Counted from the stretch's first letter, positions 53,241 to 64,000 are shown. The stretch is DNA of 64,000 bases from Osedax fenrisi (GCA_964019155.1 OZ025244.1:4966419-5030418), one strand, 5' to 3'. Translations and numbers: made by a program. The notes: generated from the sequence alone by a model not told the origin.

Positions 53241-53822
53241 TGTAAATATAATGCTCCTACATCGTACGTCGTTCACAGTTCACTGTATCTCAAACATAGG
53301 ACGGTAGTTTACAAAATACCTCCACCACACAGTATTACTCTCTCACCATCGTACTCTACCTATCGGTACATACCTAACCGTACATCGCACACCACTCAAC
53401 TACAGTACAACAACTTCTACGTACCTGAAGTAAAGAAATACGTAAACGGAACTCTCACTTTGAATGAGAACTTAGCCGATAACGGAGGAATTCTGGAATC
53501 TTACCGCGTTAGTTGTTAAAACTTATGTAAATATGTTTATATATATATATATATATAAACATACAAAAGACATGTACAAATAGTATCATAAGTATACCAA
53601 TACACAATATAAATAGTATAGTTACCTTAGCCGAATTAGTCCACTCTCTACATATTATATGTTGTAAACATTCCTTATCAATCAACGTAATATTAAGAAT
53701 TAAGTTTATAAATAAGTGCTATTAAAAGCGTTCGTGAGCTCTAGGTACTATAACCTATATACTATATTCACTCTAATAATTCTTATATATCAGTATGCAT
53801 GTTTATGTAGTATTCCATGATC

Positions 53823-53863
<41 letters not shown>

Positions 53864-54935
53864 AAGCAACTATATATAGTGGAGTATAGTTAAGTATACT
53901 TGATATATTGTTGATTACATTAAAACTTATATTAAATTACATAAGAAATACCATATTATTGATAAGTTAAGTTGAATAAATAATATGAAATTAGTTATAA
54001 TTATTGTAAGAAAATATGTCTAAAAGATAATAAATGAAATACATAGATAAATAAATACAATTTTCGAAATACTCGAAACACTCATTCTAGATGGTCATAA
54101 TTTAACCTTCTTATTTTGAAATAAATTAATAATTAATAATTCGTTATTTAATAAAAAAAATATATTTGTGAACAAAATATGCTACACATTACACGGCACA
54201 CTATATTCTATACATATATAAAAATATAATATAAATATAAATACTATGAAATACACGTAGACAAATATTAATCACCATCACCATCACCCCACACAGGCCT
54301 ACCGTGCATACATCGCCAAGAACGGTGGTGTTGAGGAACCCCTACTGCCAGGTCTTGGTATGGACACACATCAGTTGTTCTACTTGAACTCCGCTCAGAT
54401 CTGGTGCGGTAAAGTAAGGGCTACATACGCCTGGAACTGGGATCTTAAGGAAGTCCACTCCCCTATGAGATACAGGTAACGTAACCCATGTACTAATGGT
54501 TAATTAGTAGAATGACCTATATAAACAAATGATACATATGGTTCTCTCGAGAAGTTATAGACGTGTACATGTTATAAATAACTGTGATGGACTAATACAA
54601 AACAAATATATGTTTTAATTTATAATTCATTAAGTTATTGCGAAACGCAAGACACAGTGTATTGATATATAGTTTACTCCTACTACGACTCTTCAAAATT
54701 AAATTAAAATTAACATATATGTGAATAATTTTATTATATATTCATAGTTATTTAACATGAATAAACTCGAATTGCTTAATATATATATATATATATAATT
54801 ATGAATATTTTTATTTATTATTAAAAAATCTACAGAGTATGGGGATCGATGATCAACTCCCCAGGATTCCACAAGGCTTTCAAATGTGCCAAGGGTACTA
54901 AGATGAACCCTACTCGCGGATGCCAAATGTGGTAG
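43604..54935 (+). CDS. M13 (neprilysin-like) secreted zinc metallopeptidase gene 2, complete
   Basis: Eighteen exons give 2,142 coding bases, 713 residues, typical for M13. It should cleave oligopeptides outside the cell. Residues 1-18 (MLFVYAALALVVSAVVSG) are a cleavable-looking signal peptide; unlike vertebrate neprilysin there is no cytoplasmic tail. Later motifs: VDPCEDFYEYACG (48-60), NAYY (505-508), HELTH zinc site (546-550), NENLADNGG with E608 and D612, HSP (675-677) with R681, C-terminal CQMW (710-713). Spacing between H550, E608, H675 and R681 closely follows neprilysin. Cysteines at 28/33, 51/698, 59/658, 115/374 and 583/710 correspond to neprilysin disulfides; C378 is extra. The start is the only ATG giving a signal peptide in frame with exon 2. 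All catalytic residues are present. Gene 1 is its paralog. The exact physiological substrate is unknown. Confidence 0.96.
45644..47001. mobile_element. Terminal-inverted-repeat element in intron 3 of M13 gene 2
   Basis: The left end AAGGGAAAGTCCCTTATTAC (45,644) and the complement of the right end, AGGGGAAAGTTCACTATTAC (ending 47,001), form an imperfect inverted repeat. It extends through related subterminal motifs (TATTACCGTCCCC, TAATACCGCCCC on the left; GGGGATGGTAATATG and GGGGATAGGTATTATG at 46,786-46,822 on the right). There is no transposase. A 60-residue ORF inside (46,018-46,200) resembles nothing known. It is probably a non-autonomous DNA transposon; the TSD is not clear. It explains the unusual size of this intron. 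Confidence 0.6.
47411..47468. repeat. (TA)n microsatellite in intron 4 of M13 gene 2
   Basis: TA run that ends 44 bp before the exon at 47,513. Confidence 0.95.
48241..48529 (+). mobile_element. Full-length tRNA-derived SINE in intron 6 of M13 gene 2
   Basis: Head with A box TGGTTCAGTTGG (48,251-48,262) and B box GGGTTCAAGCC (48,294-48,304), then the same body as the 33.4-kb copy (AATGATCGGCTCTCGTTAAA, AACATGAGATCGGCTTCGAA, CTTCATCTAAGTTTCTAGAT) and a (ATA)n/AACAAT tail. A (TA)n tract of about 40 bp immediately precedes it. It is inserted in the same orientation as the gene. The 84-residue ORF that starts in its tail is not a gene. Confidence 0.92.
49924..49990. repeat. Hairpin in intron 9 of M13 gene 2
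   Basis: Arms CCATGGAGTGA and TCACTCCATGG enclose smaller nested palindromes (GAGTGTACACTC and ACTATAGTCACTATACACTA). Function unknown. Confidence 0.65.
52825..52885 (+). mobile_element. SINE 3' fragment in intron 14 of M13 gene 2
   Basis: Matches the SINE 3' end (TTTCTAGATGAGGTGAAAGG, ATTCTACCAAAATAACAATA). Only the last 60 or so bases are present, and a (TA)n run follows directly. Confidence 0.75.
53166..53236. repeat. (TA)n microsatellite in intron 15 of M13 gene 2
   Basis: TA run with one TGTATATA and one TTTATATA variant, starting 13 bp after the splice donor. Confidence 0.95.
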
Positions 54936-54958
54936 AGCAATGAGATTGCTTCGTCAGT

Positions 54959-55018
54959 ATATATTGTTGCGTAATAGTATATATTGTTGCGTAATAGTAT
55001 ATATTATTACGTAATTAT
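54959..55018 (+). repeat. Three tandem 20-bp repeats in 3' UTR of M13 gene 2
   Basis: The unit ATATTGTTGCGTAATAGTAT is present at 54,961-54,980 and 54,981-55,000, and a third diverged unit follows (ATATTATTACGTAATTATAT). Each holds TTGCGTAAT or TTACGTAAT, a C/EBP- or PAR-bZIP-like word. The flank of gene 1 has the similar GTTGCGTCAT. A regulatory or RNA-binding role is speculative. Confidence 0.8.
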
Positions 55019-55061
55019 ATTTAATGGCGAAAACTTCTAAAATATAATATTTATTAAATTA

Positions 55062-55067
55062 AATAAA
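55062..55067 (+). promoter_or_regulatory. Candidate poly(A) signal of M13 gene 2
   Basis: AATAAA 127 bases after the stop TAG (54,933-54,935). This is a chance-prone motif in AT-rich sequence. Confidence 0.4.
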
Positions 55068-55099
55068 TTCATTAAAATGCTAAACATTTTTATTCATTA

Positions 55100-57740
55100 A
55101 TATTATTACCCAAGCAACCAGAAACTAATTGCCGAAACATAACATTATAGGTCAAATAATATATTCCAATAGGTGGTATAATTATAGATAGTTTGTGATC
55201 AAATAAATAGTTTCCTTTTCATATATGAATATCCTTAAAAATTATTTTAAACTCTGAAATAGAAATTAATAATATAATCAAAATGGAAACAAATTAAAAA
55301 ACTCAAAATTCAAAAATATAAGCATATCAAAAGAATACAATAAGGTTGAGTTGGAGACAATTAAAAACTATCTATCGAGGAAAAAAGTAAATCAACAATA
55401 CATAATAAATATGTAATACGGCATAGAAATGATACTTTTAAAATAATTGAACTAAAAAAAAGATATGATTAAATATAATATGATACCAAACCAATACAAA
55501 ACAACACAACAATTTAAGAGTATAACAAAATAATTAATAATAAATAAAAATAATCTGATAATTATACACATAAATATTAGAAGTCTTAGTCAAAACCTGG
55601 ATAAATTAAGAGTGTATAGATACTTTAATAATCAAACCTCGTATTATATGTTTATCTGAAACCTGGTTAAGTAGTAATAATGACTTCAATAATAATATAA
55701 TAAACTACACATATCAAACAAACTATAGAAAGAAACAAAATAAATGTAGAGGTGGTGGTGTTTCAATATATATTATAAAAGATATTCAATATGAACTTAT
55801 AAAAGACCTTACTTTTAATATAAAAGATTATTTGGAAATACTTACAATAGAGATTAAACTTAAAAAAAATAAAAAATTATAATTTCATCCCTTTATAATA
55901 GCCCTTTCAATAAAACTGCAGATCTTATAAATATGTTATATAGTAAATTTCATAAATATATTTCACACGATTTAATAATTATGGGTGATTTTAATATCAT
56001 AACAAATGATCCCAAACCATCTCAATTAAACATTTTAATAAATCAATTAGGACTAACGCCTCAAATTGTTCAAAACACCAGACCACAATTCAATAAAAGT
56101 AACTCTTCAACTATAGATCAAATTTACACTAATATAAACACAACAAATATTTATAATAGTGGAATACTCTTAGAAGACTTGACAGACCACCTCCAAATAT
56201 ATACAATAATTAAAATAAAAACCAAATACGAAATAACTCAAATGAAATTAAAACAAGGAAAATAACTATAATACTAAAATACTTGTTAATGCACTGAACA
56301 ATACGAATTGGGATTCGGTCCTAGAAGATAATGATGCTGAAAACTCATACAACAAATTTCTTACCATATATACATCACTAATTAACTAATTTATCCCACT
56401 ACTTACAAATAAAATATCTTCAAATATTCTATCAACAAATTGGATAACAAATAAAATAAAAAGAGACATTAATAAAAAGTATAAACTATATAAAATGTAC
56501 TTAGATAATAAAAATGAAATCAACTTATAAAACTACAAACAATTAAGAAATCAAGTAACATTAAATATTAAAAAAGCAAAGCAAACATATATAGATAGTA
56601 AAATAAAAAATAGTATATCTACTAAAGAAAATTAGAATTTAATAAATAACTTCATAAATAAACAGCAAATTAAACAATGTCCAAATTATATAATAGATGA
56701 ATTCGAAAATAAATTCAATAATGATAAACAAAAATCTCCCATAAATAACATCAACCTAATTAATATTACATAAATATCTAGATCAATATATCTTCATCCC
56801 ACATCAACACATGAAATAAATTCTATTATACAAAATAATAAATCAAAGACTTCTCTAGACACTGATTATCTAAACATGAAATTGTTAAAAATTTCAAAAG
56901 ATTACATTGACTTTCCATTAAGCCATAATTTTAATCTATATTTATCTTCAGGAACTTTTCCTCTAAAAATGAAACTATCCTCCATTAAACTAATTCATAA
57001 AAAAAATAATATCAATATTATATTTAACTATAGACCACTATCAATTTTAAGTCAACTATCGAAATACTAGACAAAATAATATATAATAGACTAATGCAAT
57101 TCATACAAAATAATAACATAATAAATACTACCAAATATGGTTTCCTTAAAAAACATAATACCACTCTAGCTACACTAGATATTTACAACCATATAATGGA
57201 AAATAAAAAAGAAAATAAAGCAATAAATACATAAGAAATCAACAAGAACAATAAATATTTTACTGATACAAGGTCCACAACTTTGGAACTTACTTCCAAC
57301 TAATATACAAAATATAAAAAATGAAAATATGTTCAAGAAAAGAGTAAAAAATATGTTACTCAATGATCAATTATATTATAGATAAATTAAATTTAATTTT
57401 AATAAATTAAAAATTAATTTAATAAAATTAACATATTAAAAAACTAAAAAAAAAATAAAATAAAAATAAAAAATCTATATCAAATATATATATGTATGTA
57501 TGAATTATTTTTGTTATTATTATTTTGATTTTGATTTTTGTTAATGTCAAATTTTGTCTGTCTACTTAATGTATTTTATTTATTTATTATTATTTTTTAT
57601 GTAAATACGAAATATATAGTTATACTAAAACTATTATAATTATACAATCAATGTTTCTGTCCCCTGTTTGAATAAATCGCTGGCAACAACCAGAAAAGAC
57701 CAAGGTCTTATTTTGAAACCATTTGGATAACGAAGAAAGA
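55100..57740 (+). mobile_element. LINE family E (Jockey-like) with deleted RT core
   Basis: Plus strand. The endonuclease has LIIIHINIRSLSQNLDKLRV (about 55,556), CRGGGVSIYI (55,747), LIIMGDFNIITND (55,974-56,012), STIDQIYTN and EDLTDHLQIY. A linker and RT start follow (FNYRPLSILSQLSKY at about 57,028; TKYGFLKKHNTTLAT). The RT palm is missing: at about 57,230-57,260 the sequence jumps to the C-terminal GPQLWNLLPTNIQNIKNEN. The 3' UTR runs to about 57,740. Numerous stops are present. The internal deletion removes the YADD catalytic motif. Confidence 0.8.
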
Positions 57741-58219
57741 AACGAAAAAGAATACTAAATGAAACAAAAGAACGACATTAATTACTCCAATAAACTATAT
57801 CTATCTATCTGACTATTTATATAGAAAATCAATATTGGAAAGTATAATTTTACCCATAAATAAATACCTAGTGAAACGTATATTTGTACCCATAAATAAC
57901 ACCTAGTGGAACTTATATGTTTACCCATACAAATATACACACAGTAAAACATGAATTATATATAAATATATGTGAAAAATAATTATATATTTAGAAAAAA
58001 GAAACGTAAAATAATTCATTCATTTATTACAGGAACAATACAAAAAATACGGATATGATATAACACGTGCATAATATATATAATAATAAACTGGGAATGA
58101 AAAGGTATATATGTAATGGTAATAATATAAGTATCTATACATATATGATCATAATCTACATATATAGTATAGAGTATGCGTATATAGAGGTTTTTATTCA
58201 TTATAGATCACAGTGTATA

Positions 58220-58224
<5 letters not shown>
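57741..58224. other. AT-rich spacer
   Basis: No gene recognised. A CACCTAGTGRAAC-type segment is repeated at 57,868-57,880 and 57,899-57,912 with similar flanks (ACCCATAAATAA), a short direct duplication. Confidence 0.5.

Positions 58225-58273
<49 letters not shown>
58225..58273. repeat. (TA)n microsatellite
   Basis: Nearly pure TA run next to the duplicated exon-like segment at 58,275. Confidence 0.95.
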
Positions 58274-58274
<1 letters not shown>

Positions 58275-58558
58275 GAAATTCGTGAAGACGATACCGGATC
58301 CTAGAGATGATCTTTAACATATTCATGGAGATATTCACCAAGCAGGAAGATAACAACTGATGATCTTGTTAATCCTGAAAATAAAAATTGTATATTAATA
58401 TAAATCAATTATCATGATACAATCATATTTATATGTGTAGGTATATATATATACTAACTTCTAATCTTGCATCTTGACTATTCAATTTGTCGGACTAGAA
58501 GCTGGCTTACAAGTGTAGATACATGGCATTCATGAAGACGATACCGGAGGCTAATTGT
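58275..58558 (+). other. Duplicated exon-like segment of unknown origin
   Basis: TGAAGACGATACCGGA occurs at about 58,282 and again at about 58,533, 250 bp apart, each preceded by ATTC. Around them the base composition is more balanced than in the neighbourhood. Short open stretches follow AG acceptor-like sites: one starting MIFNIFMEIFTKQEDNN then a stop (58,308-58,361), and one LAYKCRYMAFMKTIPEANCN (58,502-58,561). I do not recognise a protein. These could be remnants of a host gene or of an unknown transposon. Confidence 0.3.
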
Positions 58559-58561
58559 AAT

Positions 58562-59405
58562 TATAATGTACTAATTAATAATTATTTATCAATACTTATT
58601 ATTAATTAATAACAATTAATTATATATTAATAATTATTAATTATATATTATTTTAATAATTATTAATTATTAATTATATATTATTTTAATAATTATTAAA
58701 TATTCAATTCTAATTTACTAATCAATAATTATTAAAATAATATATAATTAATAATTATTAATATATAATTAATTGTTATAAATTAATAATAAGTATTGAT
58801 AAATAATTATTAATTAATAAATTAGAATTGAATAATTATTAAAATAATATATAATTAATAATTAATAATTAATATTATTATTAATTAATAACAATTAATT
58901 ATATATTAATTAGTAAATTAGCATTGAATAATAAATAATTATTAAAATAATATATAATTAATAATTAATAATATATAATTAATTATTATTAATTAATAAT
59001 AATTATTGATAAAAAATTATTAATTAATAAATTATAATTGAATAATTAATAATTAATATTGATAATTAATTAATAATAAGTATTGATAAATAATTATTAA
59101 TTAATAAATTAAAATTGAATAATTATTAAAATAATATATAATTAATAATTAATGATGAATATTATTATTAATTACTAACAATTAATTATATATTAATAAT
59201 TATTAATTATATATTATTTTAATAATTATTAATTATTCAATATAATTTATTTTAATAATTATTAATTATTCAATTCTAATTGAATAATTTTACTTATTAT
59301 TAATTAATAACAATTAATTATATATTAATAATTATTAATTATTTTAATAATTATTAATTATTAATTATATATTATTAATATATAATTAATTATTATTAAT
59401 TAATA
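58562..59405. repeat. Almost pure A/T palindromic tract
   Basis: About 840 bp made almost entirely of AATTATTAAT-like words. It contains long inverted repeats: the arm starting ATTAATAATTATTTATCAAT at 58,574 pairs with the arm ending ATTGATAAATAATTATTAAT at about 58,815, centred near 58,695. Similar arm sequences recur in both orientations through 59,400. It can form large cruciforms. It carries no coding information. It may be a foldback-type repeat or an AT-rich satellite. Confidence 0.85.
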
Positions 59406-60036
59406 AACATAATCATTATTGGTATGTTTTGTTATTAACTGTTTTTTTTATAGGTATATTGGTTTATTTTATTTGTAATGTGTTCTGTTTATATATTTAT
59501 ATGTTTCACATTTATTATACAATTAAAATATGAAATTAATAATGTACTACCTACTATTATTACAGATTTTGGTAAGTATTATATTATTTGTTTGTTTCAT
59601 TCTAGTATTAGTTTATTTGATTTTTAACATGTTCTGTTTATAATATATTTAACATTTATCATTTAAATATTAAACTATATAACTAATAATTTGTTACTAA
59701 TTCAGGATACAAAGATAAGAATAATTCTAACGTTAAAGTATAAATTGAATATTTCGATGCCACTTACAAAATAATGTATTTTATTTCTATTTTAGATTAT
59801 TTTTACGCTATATTTTATTTCTATTTTGGATCATTTTTCGTTTATTTTACTATATGATTTATTTCTACTTTCGAATTTTCTTCGTTTATTTTTACGGTAA
59901 CTGTAAAACGTTTTAATTTCTTTAATTTTTTAATTTCGTATTATTCTTTGTTTATTTCTATAACGTATGTTATCGTTAGAAAATATTTATACTTTCGATT
60001 ATATTTTCGGCTATGTATTTGCTTAAATAAATTATC
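59406..60036 (+). mobile_element. LINE family F, 3' UTR only
   Basis: Inverse-orientation match to 29,185-29,770: two tandem diverged copies of a unit containing TGTTCTGTTTATA, then TTGAATATTTCGATGCCACT, GGTAACTGTAAAACGTTTTA and TCGGCTATGTATTTGCTTAA, ending in an ATCAACCAATCAAC tail. It is a strongly 5'-truncated copy. It abuts the start of the LINE family A copy at 60,037. Confidence 0.82.
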
Positions 60037-62432
60037 AACCAATCAACTAATATTGATAATAATACTAACATAACAAACCCTACTTTTAATACTACAGATG
60101 AAAAACTAAATTACCTAATAAAACCAAAACAAATATATAATATTAACTAGATACAATTAACTCAATAAATAATATTAAAACCAAAGTAACAAATCTAATC
60201 TCAATTAAGTCTAAACCCCCAATATATTGACGAACTAACCACACTTGCTATACTGAACATAACTGCTGAAAATAAAAATATGAATACATTAATAACGTAT
60301 TCATATACATGAATATTGACTATAATTTGATTACAACCGTTAAATTACTACTAAAATATCATATATTACATATACTTCTTCATTCACAAGAGATATATTC
60401 CTAAATTATATACATATATTTAAAGACTCAACATACTCACAATTATTTGCCCATATATCCAAGTCTACCGAATAATTTAAACTTGGTAAACATTCTTTTC
60501 AAAACAACTAAAGTCAATCTTATTGAAAATTAAAGGTAGTACTAAACACTATATTACATAATTATTTACTCAGAAATATTACTTGACATAATAAACTGGA
60601 AAGATGAAGTATGTATTATTACAACTCAAGACTTAGCTATATATATACTGATTCTTTTAACACATACATTGCATCATTTAAATCTATTGATAAACACCCA
60701 CAATGACTGTATTATACTCAACCGATAAATAACATTAAATTCCCATATTTATTTTTAATTATCGCACTTACTTTTAGTAAAAATCACATTTTAATTGTAG
60801 ATATTCTAGATACTATTACTCCAGATTGTATCTGTATTACTGAAACCAGGACTTAATCAAATATTAATCCTACAATCCAATATGACTACAGTTTTCATCA
60901 GTATCCACGTGTAGATAACATAATGAGTGGTGGTGTTGGAATAATGATTAGGAAATACTATCAAACTACAATGATAATATCGATTGACTTCACTGATTCT
61001 CAATGCATTAAAGTTATGATTATATCTAACTCCATAGCTGTCACTTTATTTATTTATATATACCACTACATTTTGATATTACTAATGTTATATCAGATTA
61101 CTATACATACTTTACTAATAATCTAATTGATGAAAATACTATTATACTAGGTGATTTTAATATAAAATTAACTTACATATCTACGAATCAATAGAATTCA
61201 ATAGAATTATAAATTCCTTAATCCAGGAACTACACATTACATTCCCAACTCATTTACTCGGAAATAGACTGGATTTCATTATTACGATACAACACTCCAA
61301 TATTATTACTAACTGTAATACCATCAACAATACTATGTCTGACAATTATATAATTAAAACTAACATAAACTTCCACAAAATATATACTTATAAATCACAA
61401 TTAAATATAAACAACTTTCTCTAATAAATTACAATACATTCAAATATAATTTAGCAAATACTTATATAATCTAAGACATAACAAACTTTAATAATACATT
61501 AAATTCATTAATTAATCTACATGCACCAATGAAATACAAGATAATTACAAATATAACTAAAACACCATGGTATAATACATTTCTCAATAAACTTAAAAAT
61601 AATATTAGGAAAAAAGAAAGACTTTATAAATTCAATAATAATGCCGTAAACTTAAATATATTTAATACAGCTAGAGATAATTATCGTCACGAATTCCTTA
61701 AATTTAAAAATCTATATTATAATAATAAATTAATTACATTTACTAATAAGTAAATACCCAAGGAAAACTTTCAAAATTGCATATATGTTATTATACAAAA
61801 ATACTAACACCAATTTTAATAATATACCATTTACACTTGAAGAGATTTCCAATAATTTTACATCTAAAATAGTTAATATTAGATTAAAAGTAGAACTTAG
61901 AATTACGAAAATATCCAACAAAAACCATGAAGATTAACCACTCACATTTTAACATTAACGACTGTACCATCATCTCTAATTTTGGAATACCAACCAATAA
62001 TAATATTTCTACATTAATTAAACAAACTAGTTCATCTTCAATACTTGATCCCTATAACAGTACTTTAAAAAAAAAATAATTTCATTACTCTAATAATAAG
62101 ACTAACTGACTGTATACAACTGAATAAAATGTCCCAATATTTCAAATAAGCCACCATATATGGTTATAACTCTTAGAATTAAAAAATATAATGTGAACAT
62201 AAATGAACTATCAAATTATAGACCTATATCACAATTACCCACACTAGCTAAACTATTCGAAAGATTAATTAGTAAACAATTAACTAATCACTTGAATAAT
62301 AACAACCTTTTGATAAATTTCAATAAGGATACAGAAAATCTTAAAAAACTGAAACAGCTTTACTCTATGTTACCGATATCCTCCTTCATAATATAGATAA
62401 TAATACCACAACGCAAATAATTCTATTTCTTT
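60037..62432 (+). mobile_element. LINE family A, plus-strand copy
   Basis: Aligns with the minus-strand copy at 8.15-15.29 kb and is the best guide to the family. It has an ORF1-like region (60,180-60,540), endonuclease pieces (DILDTITPDCICITETRT, NIMSGGVGIMIRKYY, TIILGDFNIKL at about 61,136, LLGNRLDFIITI), a linker (61,529-61,750), and RT pieces (NELSNYRPISQLPTLAKLFE, then ISKQLTNHLNNNNLL, FERLISK). It stops abruptly at 62,432 in the ETALLYVTD...QIILF segment, where the next LINE's 3' end starts. Many stops make it dead. Confidence 0.85.
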
Positions 62433-64000
62433 TTTTTGGTTGTAGGACTACGATGTGCGTGAGCAATCTACCGTCCGTGGTAGAGATTATTATGTTGGAA
62501 GGAAATAATGGGAGAAAAAGTATGTCCTTAGATGACGTTTGAAGGAGGAGGTTGATGTAATTATTCGAAGGTGGTAGGATAGGGAGTTCCAATGCTAAGG
62601 GGTAGATAGGGCAAAGGAGCGTATATGGGAGGAGTGGAGGTTGTGTAGGTGGGGTGTATTAAGGAGAAAGGTGTTGGAGTATCGTGTGTGGATTGGAGTA
62701 GTGGGTAGTGTGTAGATTGAAAAGGGAGGTAAGGTAGTCGGGGGAATTGTGATGTATGGCTTTATAGATTGTCAGGGAAAGTTTGTATTTAATACAGTAG
62801 GAGACTGGGAGCCAGTTTAATTGTTTGAGCAGATGTGCAATGGAATCAGAGGAATGACGGGGAATTAGATGGACGCAACGTACTACATCATTTTGAAGAC
62901 GTTGCAGTTTGTAGGCGGGGAGATTAAATAGCAGGTTGTTGCAATAGTCGAATATGTGGAGTATATAGGAGGAGGCGATGGTAACAGCAATGGGGAAAGG
63001 AATGGAGCGTCGAATTAGGGATGTGCATGTGGGAAATGTGAGTATCAAGGGAAAGAGTGGAGTCGATCTGTTGGCCAAGGTTACGGACATGTTTAGAGTA
63101 GGGGAGGGTAGTCATGTTTAGTAAGATGGGGGTGATTCAGGGAGGGTGGAGGAACGTAGCGGTAAGTGGATAAAGATAGATTCGGTGTTTGTGGGGTTAA
63201 GTTTAAGGGTATGAGGAGTTTAGGTGATTGATGGTGGATATGAAATCTTTACAAGCTATAAGTTGGGAATAGTTAAGGTGTTCACATAACCTAACTTCAA
63301 AAGGGGAATTTTTTAAGAGGTGGAGAGAGCGGATAACAGTATTTTTGGAATGATAATCAAGATAGGGTTTGGGTAGGTTGGATGAGGAGTTGGATGAGTG
63401 TGGGATACGGTGATAGTGTATATGTGGCTGAGAGTAGATATTGATGGAGGCAACACACTTTTTCAGGTAGGATGTGTCATTCCTGTTTCATTGGCTCCAA
63501 TGATTGTGTGGGAGATAGTTGGTGATTTACCAACAATACAGTTAATAAGTGGAGTGCTGGGGGGGTTATTAATTCTTTTCGATGAAATTCTATCAGATTT
63601 GGGGGGAGTAGGGGAAGTATGCAGTAGCGGTGAGGGTTATTAAACGAGGGGGGGGGGTTAGCTATGGAAGTGATATATTGTGATTGTTTAGTGGTAATAG
63701 GGGATAGGGGATGGAGATAATAGGGGTGGTAGGAACATTGGGAGATTGGGGGGTGACTGGGGTATGGTTTGGGATAATAGGTTTGGTGGTGGGTGATCGG
63801 TGAAGATATAGAATAAGTGAGTTGTGGAGATAGGTGGGGTGCAGGTGCAGGGGAATGATTATAATATATGGAAGGGGAGCTCATGGGAGAGATATGGGAG
63901 GAGCTATTGGAGAGTATCTTATGTTGGGACTGTCTAGGGTAAGTTCTACAGTTGGTACAAAACTAGTAGAAACCAGATTTTTGGAGGGCAGTCATTTTAG
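62433..64000 (-). mobile_element. L2-like LINE, 3' part, runs off the window
   Basis: Minus strand. The C-terminal RT region 63090-62659 gives TIASSYILHIFDYCNNLLFN, LQRLQNDVVRCVHLIPRHSS and LHWLPV-type QLNWLPVSYCIKYKLSLTIY, close to the 18.5-21.8 kb LINE's family. Upstream, SKHVRNLGQQIDSTLSLDTH is in another frame. Beyond 63,240 come Ser/Pro/Thr-rich open stretches (63,884-63,477) that look like the endonuclease-RT linker, so the RT fingers and palm seem deleted. The 3' end on the minus strand is A-rich (AACCAAAAAAAAGAA) at 62,433, inserted into LINE A. The coding strand's pyrimidine richness makes the plus strand G-rich. Confidence 0.72.

Larger units (their letters stand above)
43604..54935 (+). 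other. Exon coordinates of M13 gene 2
   Basis: Coding exons: 43604-43655, 44406-44462, 45454-45536, 47110-47203, 47513-47724, 48015-48170, 48786-48872, 49237-49417, 49672-49823, 50277-50408, 50817-50915, 51265-51446, 52020-52078, 52476-52595, 53058-53152, 53406-53507, 54297-54475, 54836-54935. Every junction keeps the frame and the M13 alignment; all introns are GT-AG, 253 to 1,573 bases long. The last seven exons (from 51,265, whose gene 1 partner is cut by the window edge) match gene 1 in phase, and the last six have identical lengths (59, 120, 95, 102, 179, 100). Nine of 17 donors are GTTAG. Exons carry ordinary GC content while introns are extremely AT-rich and mostly contain (TA)n tracts. 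Confidence 0.92.

Overview
The window is a very AT-rich, intron-containing nuclear genome segment, almost certainly from an animal. The evidence is a tandem pair of multi-exon M13 (neprilysin-type) zinc metallopeptidase genes, a dense mixture of non-LTR retrotransposons (L2/CR1-like, Jockey-like and RTE-like reverse transcriptases), a tRNA-derived SINE family and long (TA)n microsatellites. I could not identify the species. Only the M13 exons have balanced base composition and clear host-gene codon use. They stand out sharply from introns and intergenic DNA.

Layout. (1) 1-4,927 (+): the last seven coding exons of M13 gene 1; its 5' end lies upstream of the window. (2) 4,928-43,240: about 38 kb of intergenic DNA made almost wholly of decayed transposons. 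Landmarks are a LINE split by other insertions (8.15-15.3 kb), two 0.6-kb inverted-repeat MITEs in opposite orientation, one carrying a TTAA-flanked MITE (15.98-17.83 kb), a 33-bp minisatellite split by a nearly intact LINE (17.99-22.26 kb), an AT-rich zone with one unexplained exon-like ORF (22.3-25.1 kb), and successive LINE copies from 25.8 to 42.7 kb with a full SINE at 33.4 kb. (3) 43,240-55,070 (+): promoter region and complete 18-exon M13 gene 2, predicted to encode a 713-residue secreted enzyme; its introns carry a SINE, a SINE fragment, a terminal-inverted-repeat element and many (TA)n tracts. (4) 55.1-64.0 kb: more LINE copies around an almost pure A/T palindromic tract at 58.57-59.4 kb.

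The two M13 genes share orientation, exon lengths and intron phases over the seven comparable exons, so they are a tandem duplication. Most paired exons have diverged clearly, but the exon encoding the zinc-binding HELTH motif and the start of the next intron are nearly identical, which suggests local gene conversion. A second unusual feature is the 5' splice site: 14 of 23 donors read GTTAG instead of the usual GTAAG/GTGAG. No CRISPR array, operon, rRNA gene, functional tRNA gene or bacterial-type feature was seen. No clearly new multi-gene system was found; the most notable points are the conversion tract, the donor bias and the nested mobile-element structures.
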